NCBI RefSeq assembly: GCF_034480035.2
Contig: NZ_CP118753.2
Coordinates: 457,001 to 521,000, forward strand
DNA: 64,000 bases
Direction of reading: 5' to 3'
Origin: Methanosphaera sp. ISO3-F5
GTDB lineage: Archaea > Methanobacteriota > Methanobacteria > Methanobacteriales > Methanobacteriaceae
In this document: piece by piece, positions 1-9,341 of the stretch
How positions within the stretch are numbered: position 1 is the first letter of the stretch
Layout of the letters: each line of letters begins with the position of its first letter
Notes under the pieces: generated by a model
What the model was told of the DNA's origin: nothing
What the model saw: the letters and a program-made list of their open reading frames with translations, nothing else
Database searches by the model: none
Made by a program: the position numbers and the translations under genes

Positions 1-37
1 CTTCGATTTCTTCATTTATTTCTTCAAATTCTGCCAT
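1..37 (-). CDS. 5' end of an unidentified gene (runs off the window)
   Basis: Only the first 12 codons are inside the window. On the minus strand an ATG at 37 opens a frame reading MAEFEEINEEIE, which continues past base 1. The start is strongly acidic. No family can be named from this much. The 38-326 interval upstream is AT-rich and holds its promoter region plus the 3' end side of nadC. Confidence 0.45.
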   Translation of the reverse strand, partial: MAEFEEINEEIE

Positions 38-326
38 AATAATCACATTAATTTTTTTTTATATTATTAAAATCATTCACTGTTATTAATTATGTTATTT
101 TTTATTAATAAATGTAATGTTAATTTAATTACTTTTATGATTAATTTTTCATATGTTTCTCTTAACTGTACTGATTCTTATGAAATGACTATTTAATTTA
201 CTTAATTTTAATATTATTTTTTTTAAAAAAAAGTTAAAGAAATATAGGTAAAAAACACTTCTTTTCCTAAAATAAAGAAGATATGAATTTAATGAAAATA
301 CCACTAAAGAAAATATTTCAAAAAGT

Positions 327-1169
327 TTATAAAATATTCAAACTCAAATCAAGAGATTTTGCACTGTTTGTAATAAAACCACTGGAAATAACATCAACAT
401 CAAGCTTAGCATATTCCTCAATATTATCTGGATTAATACCACCACTAACCTCTATTAAAACATCTTCTCTTAATCTACGCTCTTTCAAAGTATTTAAAAC
501 AGATTCAATTTCATCAGGAGTCATATTATCTAACATAACAATATCTGCTCCAAACATACTAGCTCGAACAGCATCTTCTTCATTTTCAACTTCAATCTCA
601 ATCTTTTTAGTAAAACTAACATTTTCCTTAGCTAACTCAATAGATTCAATAACTCCTCCGACAACTTGGATGTGATTATCCTTAATTAAAACACAATCAT
701 CTAACTTAAAACGATGAGTATCTCCTCCACCTATTTCAACTGCTTTTTTCTCAAGTTTTTGAAGACCAGGCGTAGTTTTACGCGTACATGCTACTCTCAC
801 ATTAGGATTTATTTCCTTCACTTTTTCACAGGTTTTCCTTACAACAGTAGCAATACCACTTAAATGCATCATATAATTCAATATACTTCTTTCAACCATA
901 AGGACATCCCGTGCCTTACCTTCAAATTCAAGAATAACATCGCCCTTACGAATATCATCACCATCAAAAAAAGTACTGCTAATATTCAAACCAAATTCAT
1001 TTATAATATAATGAGCTACATCCATTCCTGCAAGAACACCATCTTCTTTACATAATATTTCCGCTTGAGCCCATTTATTTTCAGGAACAAGACTATTTGT
1101 AGTAATGTCCTCAAATCCAATATCATCATATATATTCTCGATAATCCTGTTATCACTAAATATTGTCAT
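327..1169 (-). CDS. nadC: Nicotinate-nucleotide pyrophosphorylase (quinolinate phosphoribosyltransferase)
   Basis: NadC makes nicotinate mononucleotide from quinolinate and PRPP in de novo NAD synthesis. The 280-residue length is normal. Visible family marks are the RKTTPGLQKLEKKAV stretch followed by GGGDTHRF (PRPP and quinolinate binding), KDNHI, the acidic run EIEVEN, and the C-terminal SGGI. It has an N-terminal open-faced sandwich and a C-terminal barrel. It is transcribed away from rnz, with 186 bp of shared upstream DNA. The ATG at 1169 is preceded only by a weak ribosome site. nadM, a later NAD gene, is about 15 kb away in this window. Confidence 0.96.
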   Translation of the reverse strand: MTIFSDNRIIENIYDDIGFEDITTNSLVPENKWAQAEILCKEDGVLAGMDVAHYIINEFGLNISSTFFDGDDIRKGDVILEFEGKARDVLMVERSILNYMMHLSGIATVVRKTCEKVKEINPNVRVACTRKTTPGLQKLEKKAVEIGGGDTHRFKLDDCVLIKDNHIQVVGGVIESIELAKENVSFTKKIEIEVENEEDAVRASMFGADIVMLDNMTPDEIESVLNTLKERRLREDVLIEVSGGINPDNIEEYAKLDVDVISSGFITNSAKSLDLSLNIL

Positions 1170-1344
1170 GTTATCATCAATTCCATTTTTTTAGTAAAAG
1201 TAACCATTTTTTCTGAATTTTTTTTTTTTTCATTTAATAAAATATATGTTACACGTTAATCAAAAAATATTCTATTTAAAATAGGAAATATAAATATAAT
1301 AATATATTGAATTTTATTGTTTCATTAATAAAAAAAATATTTAT

Positions 1345-1358
1345 GAGGTATTAATATA
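1345..1358 (+). promoter_or_regulatory. Ribosome site and non-canonical ATA start of rnz
   Basis: GAGGT at 1345-1349 is followed after six bases by ATA at 1356. The reading frame has a TGA at 1344-1346, and no ATG, GTG or TTG occurs before the conserved N-terminus (IELTFLGTASAIPT). The leader ATTAATATA matches the ATTAATATG leader of npdG (48101-48112) except that the G of the start is A. The same arrangement is seen at mdh (47029-47044). Confidence 0.6.
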
Positions 1359-2300
1359 ATAGAATTAACTTTTTTAGGAACTGCATCAGCTATTCCTACC
1401 AAAACCCGTAATCACACGTCTATTGTATTAAAAGTTTATGATAGAACAGTATTATTTGATTGTGGAGAAGGAACTCAAAAACAAATAATGGATGCACAAG
1501 TAAGTCCTATGAAAATAGATGATATTTATATCACACACTTACATGGTGATCACATACTAGGCTTGCCAGGAATTATACAATCACTAGCATTTCGTGGAAG
1601 AACCAGGCCATTAAACATTTATGGACCACCAGGAATAATAGAATTAATTGAACATATTAAAAAATTAGGTTTCTTCACAATTGCATATGAAATAGTAGTA
1701 CATGAAATAACACAAGATGATGAAATAATATATCAACAAAACAATTTCTTAATAAAAGCAATGAAAATGAAACACACAATAACAAATTATGCATATAAAA
1801 TAGAAGAAATCAAGCAACCTAAATTTTTAAGACCAAAAGCCATAGAACTGGGAATTCCTCCAGGACCGTTATTTGGGAAATTACAGGCAGGAATCCCAAT
1901 TACCCTAAATGGAAAAGAAATACTTCCAGAACAAGTATTAGGACCACCACGAGAAGGAGTTAAACTAGTATATAGTGGAGATACAATACCTCAAGAACAA
2001 ATGATTTACTTTGCTAAAGATGTTAAAGTTTTGATACATGAAGCAACTTTTGCCAAAGAATATCAAGATAAAGCAATCGAAAATGGACACACTATAGCTG
2101 CAGACGCAGCAAAAATAGCTAAAAATGCAAATGTAGAACAATTAATATTAACTCATTTATCGAATCGTTATACAAATTCAAAAACTTTGGAAGACGAAGC
2201 TAAAGAAATATTTGAAAACACAGTATATGCCGAAGATATGATGACAATAATAATTGAAAACAATAAACCAGTACAAATAATAAAAAAAGAATGGGTGTAA
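1356..2300 (+). CDS. rnz: Ribonuclease Z (tRNA 3'-processing endonuclease)
   Basis: RNase Z cuts the 3' trailer from tRNA precursors, a needed step because the tRNA in this window does not encode CCA. The protein is a metallo-beta-lactamase fold of about 314 residues, a normal length. It shows the zinc motif THLHGDH at residues 60-66, the GLPG that follows it, SGDT near 208, HEATF, and the late HLSNRY histidine. Conserved N-terminal sequence (FLGTASAIPT, FDCGEGTQKQI) lies upstream of the first ATG at 1488, so the gene must start earlier. The best start is ATA 1356. The next gene begins 4 bp after the stop. Confidence 0.93.
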   Translation: MIELTFLGTASAIPTKTRNHTSIVLKVYDRTVLFDCGEGTQKQIMDAQVSPMKIDDIYITHLHGDHILGLPGIIQSLAFRGRTRPLNIYGPPGIIELIEHIKKLGFFTIAYEIVVHEITQDDEIIYQQNNFLIKAMKMKHTITNYAYKIEEIKQPKFLRPKAIELGIPPGPLFGKLQAGIPITLNGKEILPEQVLGPPREGVKLVYSGDTIPQEQMIYFAKDVKVLIHEATFAKEYQDKAIENGHTIAADAAKIAKNANVEQLILTHLSNRYTNSKTLEDEAKEIFENTVYAEDMMTIIIENNKPVQIIKKEWV

Positions 2301-2304
2301 AATT

Positions 2305-3543
2305 ATGTCTTTATTTAGTAAAACAGAAATTAAACCAGAAATGGAATCATTTATAGCAAAAGGTGAAGGAGTAGGAATAGTTAAAGTCAACGATTACGGA
2401 AAAGCTTCCGCCAGATTAGAATCACATAAAATTATTTTAGAATCATATGATAACGAATATCCTATTATAGAATCAATATCATCAATAAGTTATCTAAGTT
2501 ATGATCCAGGAAATTTTTTCCAAGAACCAAAACTAGAAATAGGTTTAGGACAAAAAAAATACATCCTTGCAGGAGTAGACAATAATGATGATGAATTGGA
2601 AGCTTTTTATAAATCAGTACTTAATTTAAAAAATCAGGAAAAAAAACAATTAATCGATTCTAAAACAGATGCTCCAAAAATTCAAAACAAAACAAATAAT
2701 AACTATGATGAATTAGATGAATTTGAAGAAGAAGTTGAGTCTAAACAAGGAATTAAAGATACAACCAACAAAATCAAAGGATTTTTAAGTAAAAGATTCG
2801 TTATATCTGAAGAAAAAGAAGAACCAGCAACACCAATAAATAATCCAAATAATATTAACGAATTCATTGATAAAAAAACAGAAAAAACAAACGATTTAGA
2901 AACTGTTCTTGACGAAGAAGAATTTATTGATGAAGAAGACGATGAAGAAATTCTATTAATAGATGAAGAAATAGAAGAAAAACAACCTGAAACAACCAAA
3001 ACTCAGAAAAAACAGGAAATAGAAGAAATCAATGATTATGATGAGTTTGATGAGTTTGATGAAATAGATGACTTTGAAGAATTAGATGACTTTGAAGAAT
3101 TAGATGCATTTGAAGATGACGAACTAATTCTTGAAGAGGATATAGAAGAAGAAGTAATTGAAGAAAAACCATCCGAAGATAATGAAAACAGCAATGAAAA
3201 ACTCCAAAAAACACAACAACCTCCAGAAAATAAAGAAATAACACAACCAACAGCAAAAAATATTAAAGATACAGTAGAACAGCCAGAAGAACCACAAGCA
3301 ACACCTCAAAAAATCAACAATACAAAAACAGAATTAAATCAGGAAATAACACAACTAAAAGATGATGTTAATAATAACATAAATAAGGTAAATCAACAAG
3401 CAAAACAAAATGTTGACAATACGGGAACATCCGAAGAATTTGACCCTGTATATCAAATAAGAAGATACTATGAACTAAAAACGGATGGTATAATCACAGA
3501 AGAAGAATTTGAACAAAAGAAAAAACAATTACTAAATCTATAG
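2305..3543 (+). CDS. Acidic low-complexity protein with C-terminal SHOCT domain
   Basis: The 412-residue protein has three parts. Residues 1-100 look like a small folded beta domain, possibly PH-like (GIVKVNDYGKASARLE, then IGLGQKKYILAG). Residues 130-370 are a disordered linker very rich in Asp and Glu, with repeated DEFDE and DDFEELD runs. The last 30 residues (DPVYQIRRYYELKTDGIITEEEF) are a SHOCT domain, usually an oligomerisation module. The ATG lies 4 bp after rnz, so the two are probably cotranscribed. No transmembrane segment is seen. The function is unknown. Confidence 0.8.
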   Translation: MSLFSKTEIKPEMESFIAKGEGVGIVKVNDYGKASARLESHKIILESYDNEYPIIESISSISYLSYDPGNFFQEPKLEIGLGQKKYILAGVDNNDDELEAFYKSVLNLKNQEKKQLIDSKTDAPKIQNKTNNNYDELDEFEEEVESKQGIKDTTNKIKGFLSKRFVISEEKEEPATPINNPNNINEFIDKKTEKTNDLETVLDEEEFIDEEDDEEILLIDEEIEEKQPETTKTQKKQEIEEINDYDEFDEFDEIDDFEELDDFEELDAFEDDELILEEDIEEEVIEEKPSEDNENSNEKLQKTQQPPENKEITQPTAKNIKDTVEQPEEPQATPQKINNTKTELNQEITQLKDDVNNNINKVNQQAKQNVDNTGTSEEFDPVYQIRRYYELKTDGIITEEEFEQKKKQLLNL

Positions 3544-3554
3544 TTCTGATTAAA

Positions 3555-3644
3555 ATGAAATCATATAATATTGTTGGTATGATAATAGGATTTGTAATCA
3601 CACTAACAATATTATTAATATTAATAATTAAACTTATAATATGA
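3555..3644 (+). CDS. Possible 29-residue single-span membrane peptide
   Basis: A short frame between the SHOCT gene and rfcS reads MKSYNIVGMIIGFVITL and continues with about 12 Ile/Leu-rich residues ending KLII. Nearly the whole peptide is one predicted membrane helix. The ribosome site is poor. It is listed because it fits exactly into the gap and has a clean hydrophobic profile, but AT-rich DNA makes Ile/Leu codons by chance. Confidence 0.25.
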   Translation: MKSYNIVGMIIGFVITLTILLILIIKLII

Positions 3645-3665
3645 CATTAACATTTAGGTGAAACA

Positions 3666-4622
3666 ATGAATATTCCATGGGTAGAAAAATATAGGCCACA
3701 AACATTAGATGATGTAGTAGGACAAGAACAAATAGTGACTAGACTAAAAAGATATGTAGATGAAAATTCAATGCCGAACATAATGTTCACAGGCTCTGCA
3801 GGGGTAGGAAAAACAACATGTGCCCTTGCATTAGCTAAAAGTTTACTGGGCGAATATTGGCAACAAAACTTTCTAGAACTAAACGCATCAGATGCTAGGG
3901 GAATAGATACTGTAAGAAACGAAATAAAAAGTTTTTGTAAATTAAAAGCAGTAGGATCACCATTCAGAATAATATTCTTGGATGAAGTTGATAACATGAC
4001 TAAAGATGCACAACAAGCATTACGCCGAGAAATGGAAATGTACACAAAAACATCATCATTTATCCTATCATGTAATTATTCATCCAAAATAATAGATCCA
4101 ATTCAATCAAGATGTGCAATATTCCGATTTTCACCAATAAAAGCATTTCAAATAATAAACAGATTACAATACATATCAGAACAAGAAGGAATAGAAGCAG
4201 AACAATCCGCATTAGAAAACATAGTCTACTTTACTCAGGGAGACATGAGACGTTCTATAAATATATTGCAAGCATCAACAACACAAGACAATAAAATAAC
4301 AGAAGATGCAGTATATGAGGTAATAAGTAGAGCAAAACCAAAAGATGTTAGAAAAATCATAAACAAAGCATTAGATAAAGACTTTACAGGAGCACGAGAT
4401 TTACTAAGGGACATATTAATAGTAGAAGGAATAAGTGGTGATGACTTAATTACACAACTATATCAAGAAGTAACTGAAATGTCTTCAGCAGGATTAATAG
4501 ATGAAGAAAACTTTGTAAAAATAATGGAATATATGAGTGAATGTGATTATAGAATTAGGGAAGGAGCAAATCCAAGACTCCAACTTGAAGCTTTAATAAG
4601 TAAATTTTTATTAGTTAAATAA
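3666..4622 (+). CDS. rfcS: Replication factor C small subunit
   Basis: This is the AAA+ clamp-loader subunit that opens PCNA and loads it at primer ends. At 318 residues it is normal for archaeal RfcS. It has the RFC box I start ([17 protein letters not shown]), Walker [10 protein letters not shown] at 43-51, Walker B FLDEVD, sensor-1 region SCNYSSKII and the clamp-loader SRC motif ([10 protein letters not shown]). No intein interrupts it. The start follows AGGTGAAACA. rfcL begins 13 bp downstream. Confidence 0.97.
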   Translation: MNIPWVEKYRPQTLDDVVGQEQIVTRLKRYVDENSMPNIMFTGSAGVGKTTCALALAKSLLGEYWQQNFLELNASDARGIDTVRNEIKSFCKLKAVGSPFRIIFLDEVDNMTKDAQQALRREMEMYTKTSSFILSCNYSSKIIDPIQSRCAIFRFSPIKAFQIINRLQYISEQEGIEAEQSALENIVYFTQGDMRRSINILQASTTQDNKITEDAVYEVISRAKPKDVRKIINKALDKDFTGARDLLRDILIVEGISGDDLITQLYQEVTEMSSAGLIDEENFVKIMEYMSECDYRIREGANPRLQLEALISKFLLVK

Positions 4623-4634
4623 GGTTGCATTAAA

Positions 4635-6179
4635 TTGAAATGGGTAGAAAAATATTCACCTAAAACATTGGGTGACGTACTTGGAAATGCTAAAATAAAA
4701 GCAGAAATAGAAGTATGGGCAAAAAATTGGACAAAAGGCATTGTTCAAAAACCATTATTATTAATGGGTCCTCCAGGTGTTGGAAAAACAACAATGGCAC
4801 ATTTAGTTGGAAAAGAATATTTTTCTGAAACGATAGAAGTAAATGCTAGTGATAAAAGATCATATGACATCCTAAAAAGAAGCATAGGCGAAGCATCACA
4901 AACAAGAAGTCTGTTCCAAGAAGGTTATAAATTATTAATTATGGATGAAGTTGATGGTATAAACGGACGTGACGATTCTGGTGGAGTAAGAGCAATTAAT
5001 GAAACAATAAAAAACACCAAACAACCATTAATTATGATGGCAAACGACCCATACAGTAAAAGATTAACTTCAATAAAAACAAAATGTCAAGCCATAAAAT
5101 TCTCAAAAGTTCATTCAAACACTATTAATGCACAACTAAAAAGAATATGTGCACAGGAAGATATTCAATATGATCCTGAAGCATTAAAAGCTTTAAGCAA
5201 ACAAAGCAATGGTGATTTACGTTCAGCTATTACAAGTCTTGAAGCAATAGTTGATTCAGAGAAAAACATTACGATGGACAGTATTAACGTAATATCAAAA
5301 AAAGACGGAGAACAAAACATATTTGATACTGTTAGAACAGTACTAAAAAGTAAAAACCCAGAACATGTAAAAGAGGCTATGAGGGTTGATGCACAACCAT
5401 CAATGTTGATAGAATTCATAGCAGAAAACATTCCAAAAGAATATGAACGAGTTGATGAAATAGCTAAAGCTTATGAAATGATTGCTTTAGCAGATTTAAA
5501 CCTTGGAAGAGCATTCAGAACACAAAATTATACTTACTGGAAATATGCATTCTTGTTTATGGGTAGAGGTGTTGCTGCTAGTAAAAAACAAACATATAAA
5601 AAATTTGCCAGATATTCTGGTTCCACCGTATTCCAAAAAATGTCAAAAAGTAGGAAAAGAAAAAATTTAGTAGAAGCAGTAACTAATAAAATGTCTCCTA
5701 AACTGCATACTTCACCAAAAGAATTAGAAAAACACATACCATTCTATGAAATATTATTCGAAGATAATGAACGGGCATATGACTTAAAAGAATATTTTAA
5801 ACTAGAAGATGATGAAGTTAAACTGTTCCGTTCCAGAAAAATACCTGCATCGATAGAAAAAAATCGTATTAAAATGCTTAAAAAACAACAAGAACAAGAA
5901 GAGAAAGAGATTCAGAAACAGAAAAAAGAACAAGAAAAAACAAAAAAACAAAAAACATCTGAAGAAAAAGTACTGGTTAACACAGAAAAATTAGATGAAA
6001 TTATAACTCCAAAACAGTCAAAACAGTCAAAACAATCTAAATCAAAGCAAAACATTAAAAATACAGATACATCTACAAAAAAAGAAAAGAATATTCCAAA
6101 AAATAACAATTCAGATAAACAAGATGAAGAAAAACCTAAAACAAAAAAATATAAACAAACAACATTATTCGACTTTTAA
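4635..6179 (+). CDS. rfcL: Replication factor C large subunit
   Basis: This is the partner of RfcS in the clamp loader. The 514-residue protein starts with TTG (KWVEKYSPKTLGDVLGN), has Walker A GPPGVGKTT at 45-53, Walker B LIMDEVDGI, and a C-terminal collar. From about residue 410 it turns into a Lys/Glu/Gln-rich tail that ends in a PCNA-interacting box, QTTLFDF, at the extreme C-terminus. TTG is chosen because it gives the conserved N-terminus directly after a GGTTG-type ribosome site. The stop codon lies inside a terminator hairpin. Confidence 0.97.
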   Translation: MKWVEKYSPKTLGDVLGNAKIKAEIEVWAKNWTKGIVQKPLLLMGPPGVGKTTMAHLVGKEYFSETIEVNASDKRSYDILKRSIGEASQTRSLFQEGYKLLIMDEVDGINGRDDSGGVRAINETIKNTKQPLIMMANDPYSKRLTSIKTKCQAIKFSKVHSNTINAQLKRICAQEDIQYDPEALKALSKQSNGDLRSAITSLEAIVDSEKNITMDSINVISKKDGEQNIFDTVRTVLKSKNPEHVKEAMRVDAQPSMLIEFIAENIPKEYERVDEIAKAYEMIALADLNLGRAFRTQNYTYWKYAFLFMGRGVAASKKQTYKKFARYSGSTVFQKMSKSRKRKNLVEAVTNKMSPKLHTSPKELEKHIPFYEILFEDNERAYDLKEYFKLEDDEVKLFRSRKIPASIEKNRIKMLKKQQEQEEKEIQKQKKEQEKTKKQKTSEEKVLVNTEKLDEIITPKQSKQSKQSKSKQNIKNTDTSTKKEKNIPKNNNSDKQDEEKPKTKKYKQTTLFDF

Positions 6180-6199
6180 TCTCATTAAAAGTCCTTTTT
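6171..6199 (+). terminator. Hairpin plus T tract ending the rfc operon
   Basis: GACTTTTAAT, loop CTC, ATTAAAAGTC make a perfect 10-bp stem that includes the rfcL stop codon. It is followed by CTTTTTC. The form is that of an intrinsic-type terminator. Confidence 0.7.
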
Positions 6200-6401
6200 C
6201 TCAATACCTTTTTTTATTAAATACATAACTAAGATTATAATCAGTATTCAAACATTTAAAACAATCATTTTAACCAATAGATAAGTTATTATAATTTATT
6301 TTTTAGTCACTCCCAAAATTTAATTATTTAAAAATCTAAAATATATATTAAATGAATAATATTTTTTATTATTTTCAATATATTACACGAGATTATCTAA
6401 A

Positions 6402-7289
6402 ATGTTTTTTTATACAGAAAATATGAATAAATTTGCTTTTTCAACTGAAATTCCTGAAAATGAAGAGATAGAATCAGGGTATGCTATTTTTGGAGTTGCA
6501 TTCGATAGTACAACTAGCTACAAATCTGGTGCAAGATATGGTCCAAAAGCAGTAAGAGAAGCATCATATAACTTTGAATCATTTAACTTAAAGTTTAACA
6601 CTTCCTTAACAGTTACTAATTATGATATAGGAGATGTGACTGTAAATTATGGTGATTATGAAAGTACGCATATGATGATAACAGATACTGTTTTATCTCT
6701 TCTTAATATGGGGCTTAAACCTATCATGATAGGTGGAGAACATACAGTAACAAATGGGGTTATACAAGCTATTCATGATTATGATGAAAATCTTTTTCAT
6801 GAACTAACCATAGTACATTTAGATGCACATTTTGATATGAGAAATGAGTATCTTGGAGAAAAATATTCTCATGCAACAGTTTTAAGACGAATTCATGAAT
6901 TAAATCCTAAAGAAATAATACAATTAGGAATAAGATCAGCAGAAAAAGAAGAATTTGATTATGTTAAAAAACAAGACAACATTTCATATTATACAAATTA
7001 TGATATTAAATATGACTTTACAACAGTAATTAAACATTTGGAGAAAATTAATACTCCAATATATGTTACAGTAGATATTGATGTGCTCGATCCAGCATAT
7101 GCTCCATCAGTTGGTACGCCAGCACCATGTGGTATTAATCCTTTTGAATTACAACAGATAATTGGCGTTCTAGCACAGAAAGATATTGTTGGATTGGATG
7201 TAGTTGAAGTTTCTGCAGATACAATAGGTGATTCAACCAGTATTAATGCAGCTCAAGTAATATATGATTTTTTATGTTTAAAAAATTAA
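6402..7289 (+). CDS. speB: Agmatinase-family ureohydrolase
   Basis: This arginase/agmatinase-fold enzyme probably hydrolyses agmatine to putrescine and urea. The binuclear manganese ligands are visible: GGEHT near residue 113, HLDAHFD near 142-148, and DIDVLDPAYAPSVGTP near 225-240. Length (295) is normal. The start at 6402 (MFFYTENMNKFAFS) is kept over the internal ATG at 6423 because related proteins have a similar short leader, but this is a judgement. hemB follows 15 bp downstream. Substrate specificity cannot be read from sequence alone. Confidence 0.85.
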   Translation: MFFYTENMNKFAFSTEIPENEEIESGYAIFGVAFDSTTSYKSGARYGPKAVREASYNFESFNLKFNTSLTVTNYDIGDVTVNYGDYESTHMMITDTVLSLLNMGLKPIMIGGEHTVTNGVIQAIHDYDENLFHELTIVHLDAHFDMRNEYLGEKYSHATVLRRIHELNPKEIIQLGIRSAEKEEFDYVKKQDNISYYTNYDIKYDFTTVIKHLEKINTPIYVTVDIDVLDPAYAPSVGTPAPCGINPFELQQIIGVLAQKDIVGLDVVEVSADTIGDSTSINAAQVIYDFLCLKN

Positions 7290-7304
7290 GGTGGCTAGAA
7301 AAAT

Positions 7305-8270
7305 ATGTTTCCTAATATAAGAATGAGAAGAATGAGAACAGATGAACGTATAAGGGCAATGTTTAGAGAAACTAACGTTGGGATAGAAGATTTAATATAT
7401 CCTATTTATATTAAAGAATCAGCTAAAGATGGTGAACCAGAAGAAATTCCAACCATGCCCGGCCAATACAGGTATTCTGTAAACGATGCTATAGAATTTG
7501 CAGGACTGCTCGAAGATAGTGGTTTAACATCAACTATTCTCTTTGGAATACCAGATCATAAAGATGAATATGCTAGTAGCGCATATGATTCAAAAGGTAT
7601 AATTCAACAAACTATTCGAGGATTAAAAGATCAGACAAATCTTGTAGTTCTAGGTGATGTTTGTATGTGTGAATACACAAACCATGGACATTGTGGAATA
7701 ATAAACAATCAATATGTACAAAACGATGAAACATTATACTATCTTTCAAAAATAGCCATAAGCTATGCTGAGGCAGGTGTGGATGTAATAGCTCCAAGTG
7801 ACATGATGGATGGACGAGTAAAAGCAATAAGGGAAGCTCTTGATACATACGATTATATTAATACTCCAATATTTTCCTACGCTGCTAAATATGCATCAAC
7901 ATACTACGCACCATTTAGGGATGCGGCAGATTCAACACCTAGCTTCGGAGACAGAAAATCATATCAAATGGACCCAGCTAACTTTAACGAAGCACTAAGA
8001 GAAGTGAGTTTAGATGTTCAGGAAGGAGCAGATGCTATAATAGTTAAACCTGCTTTAGCATATCTTGATGTATTAAGAGAAGTAAAACAACAATTTAAAA
8101 TGCCTACAATAGCATATCAGGTAAGTGGAGAATATTCTATGATTACTGCAGGAATAGAAAAAGGATACATAACTGAAGACTTACTTGATGAAACATTACT
8201 TAGCATTAAACGAGCCGGTGCTGATATGATAATTAGTTATTTTGTACCTCAATTACTTGGTATAGAATAA
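7305..8270 (+). CDS. hemB: Porphobilinogen synthase (delta-aminolevulinate dehydratase)
   Basis: HemB condenses two aminolevulinates to porphobilinogen, feeding cobalamin, F430 and sirohaem synthesis in a methanogen. The 321-residue protein shows the cysteine-type metal site [14 protein letters not shown] near 124-137, AAKYAS with the first active lysine near 196, and the Schiff-base lysine in [10 protein letters not shown] near 249. It is probably cotranscribed with the ureohydrolase gene. Cobalamin-related genes cbiZ and cbiMNQ lie elsewhere in the window. Confidence 0.97.
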   Translation: MFPNIRMRRMRTDERIRAMFRETNVGIEDLIYPIYIKESAKDGEPEEIPTMPGQYRYSVNDAIEFAGLLEDSGLTSTILFGIPDHKDEYASSAYDSKGIIQQTIRGLKDQTNLVVLGDVCMCEYTNHGHCGIINNQYVQNDETLYYLSKIAISYAEAGVDVIAPSDMMDGRVKAIREALDTYDYINTPIFSYAAKYASTYYAPFRDAADSTPSFGDRKSYQMDPANFNEALREVSLDVQEGADAIIVKPALAYLDVLREVKQQFKMPTIAYQVSGEYSMITAGIEKGYITEDLLDETLLSIKRAGADMIISYFVPQLLGIE

Positions 8271-8322
8271 TCATTACCCACATCTTTTTTTCCATAACTT
8301 AATAACCAATTAAAAATATAAA

Positions 8323-8332
8323 TTTATATATA
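8323..8332 (+). promoter_or_regulatory. TATA box for the 8390 gene
   Basis: TTTATATATA lies about 58 bp upstream of the ATG at 8390 and after the end of hemB. It predicts transcription from about 8355, with AGGAG at 8381 as the ribosome site. Confidence 0.5.
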
Positions 8333-8389
8333 CTAAATAATTACCTTTCTTTAATATATAATTATTAAACACTACAACAAGGAGATTAA

Positions 8390-9322
8390 ATGATATTAAA
8401 TTCTAGAAACATAGCACAACTAGGTGAAATAGCAACATTACTAGAAGTAAGTGCCTATCCAAAACCAGGAAATGTGCATAGAACACAAGATTTTAATGAT
8501 ATGATTTATGAAGATTTCTTAATCAGCGGAACAGTTCTAAGAGAAAGTCTAGAAATAGTAGCATACAATGCATCAAAATATTATCCAAATTTATTAGATA
8601 AAATTCAAATAGGTGATGCAATACTACAGTCAATCAGAACTACTAAAAAATTAGTTAACACAAACACTAATCTAGGCATATCAATGTTATTAATACCAAT
8701 ATCTGCTGGTTGTGGTGCATTAGAACATGAAGAATCTATATACAATCTGCCAAAAATGGTTGATATAATCATGAAGAATACACGGTCAGAAGATGCGGTA
8801 GCATTAACTAAAGCCATAATACTAGCTCAACCAGGCGGATTAGATAATAAAACCACGAAGTATGATGTAAATAATAAAAACACAATAGATGACATAATAA
8901 ATAATAATATTAACTTATATGATTTATTCAAATTATCATCAAAATATGATAAAATATCATACGAACTAATAAATGGTTTACCCATAATATCAGAAATTGG
9001 TTATCCAACATACTGTAAATATGAACAACAATACTCAAAAAATGATGTTACACTAGAAACTTATTTAACACTACTATCAAAAGTTCCAGATACACTAATA
9101 AATAGGAAGTATGGGGAAGAAGTAGCAAAAGACGTTACTCAAAGAGCAAAAGAAATACTCGAAAACACAGAAATAGCCACACCAGAAAGATTTGAAGAAA
9201 TAACAACTTTCGATAAATATTTAAGAGAAAATAAATACAATCCAGGAACAACAGCAGACTTCACAGCAGCTTCATTATTTGTAGGTTTAGTTGACAAATA
9301 CTCAAAAACAGGTTTATACTAA
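8390..9322 (+). CDS. CitG/MdcB-like triphosphoribosyl-dephospho-CoA synthase family protein
   Basis: The 310-residue protein has the family pattern VSAYPKPGNVHRTQDF near 21-36, the NTNLGISMLLIPIS stretch near 96-108 and GGLDNKTTKYDV near 150-161. The characterised bacterial members make the citrate lyase or malonate decarboxylase prosthetic group. A methanogen lacking those enzymes probably uses this protein for another nucleotide or CoA-like substrate, so the biochemical name is only a family label. It starts at an ATG after AAGGAG. pheS follows 20 bp downstream. Confidence 0.75.
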   Translation: MILNSRNIAQLGEIATLLEVSAYPKPGNVHRTQDFNDMIYEDFLISGTVLRESLEIVAYNASKYYPNLLDKIQIGDAILQSIRTTKKLVNTNTNLGISMLLIPISAGCGALEHEESIYNLPKMVDIIMKNTRSEDAVALTKAIILAQPGGLDNKTTKYDVNNKNTIDDIINNNINLYDLFKLSSKYDKISYELINGLPIISEIGYPTYCKYEQQYSKNDVTLETYLTLLSKVPDTLINRKYGEEVAKDVTQRAKEILENTEIATPERFEEITTFDKYLRENKYNPGTTADFTAASLFVGLVDKYSKTGLY

Positions 9323-9341
9323 GAATAGGAGATGAAAATTA

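Noticed and set aside
283-675. Serine-rich 130-residue frame antisense to nadC
   Set aside because: It lies over the conserved nadC coding sequence and has no family resemblance.
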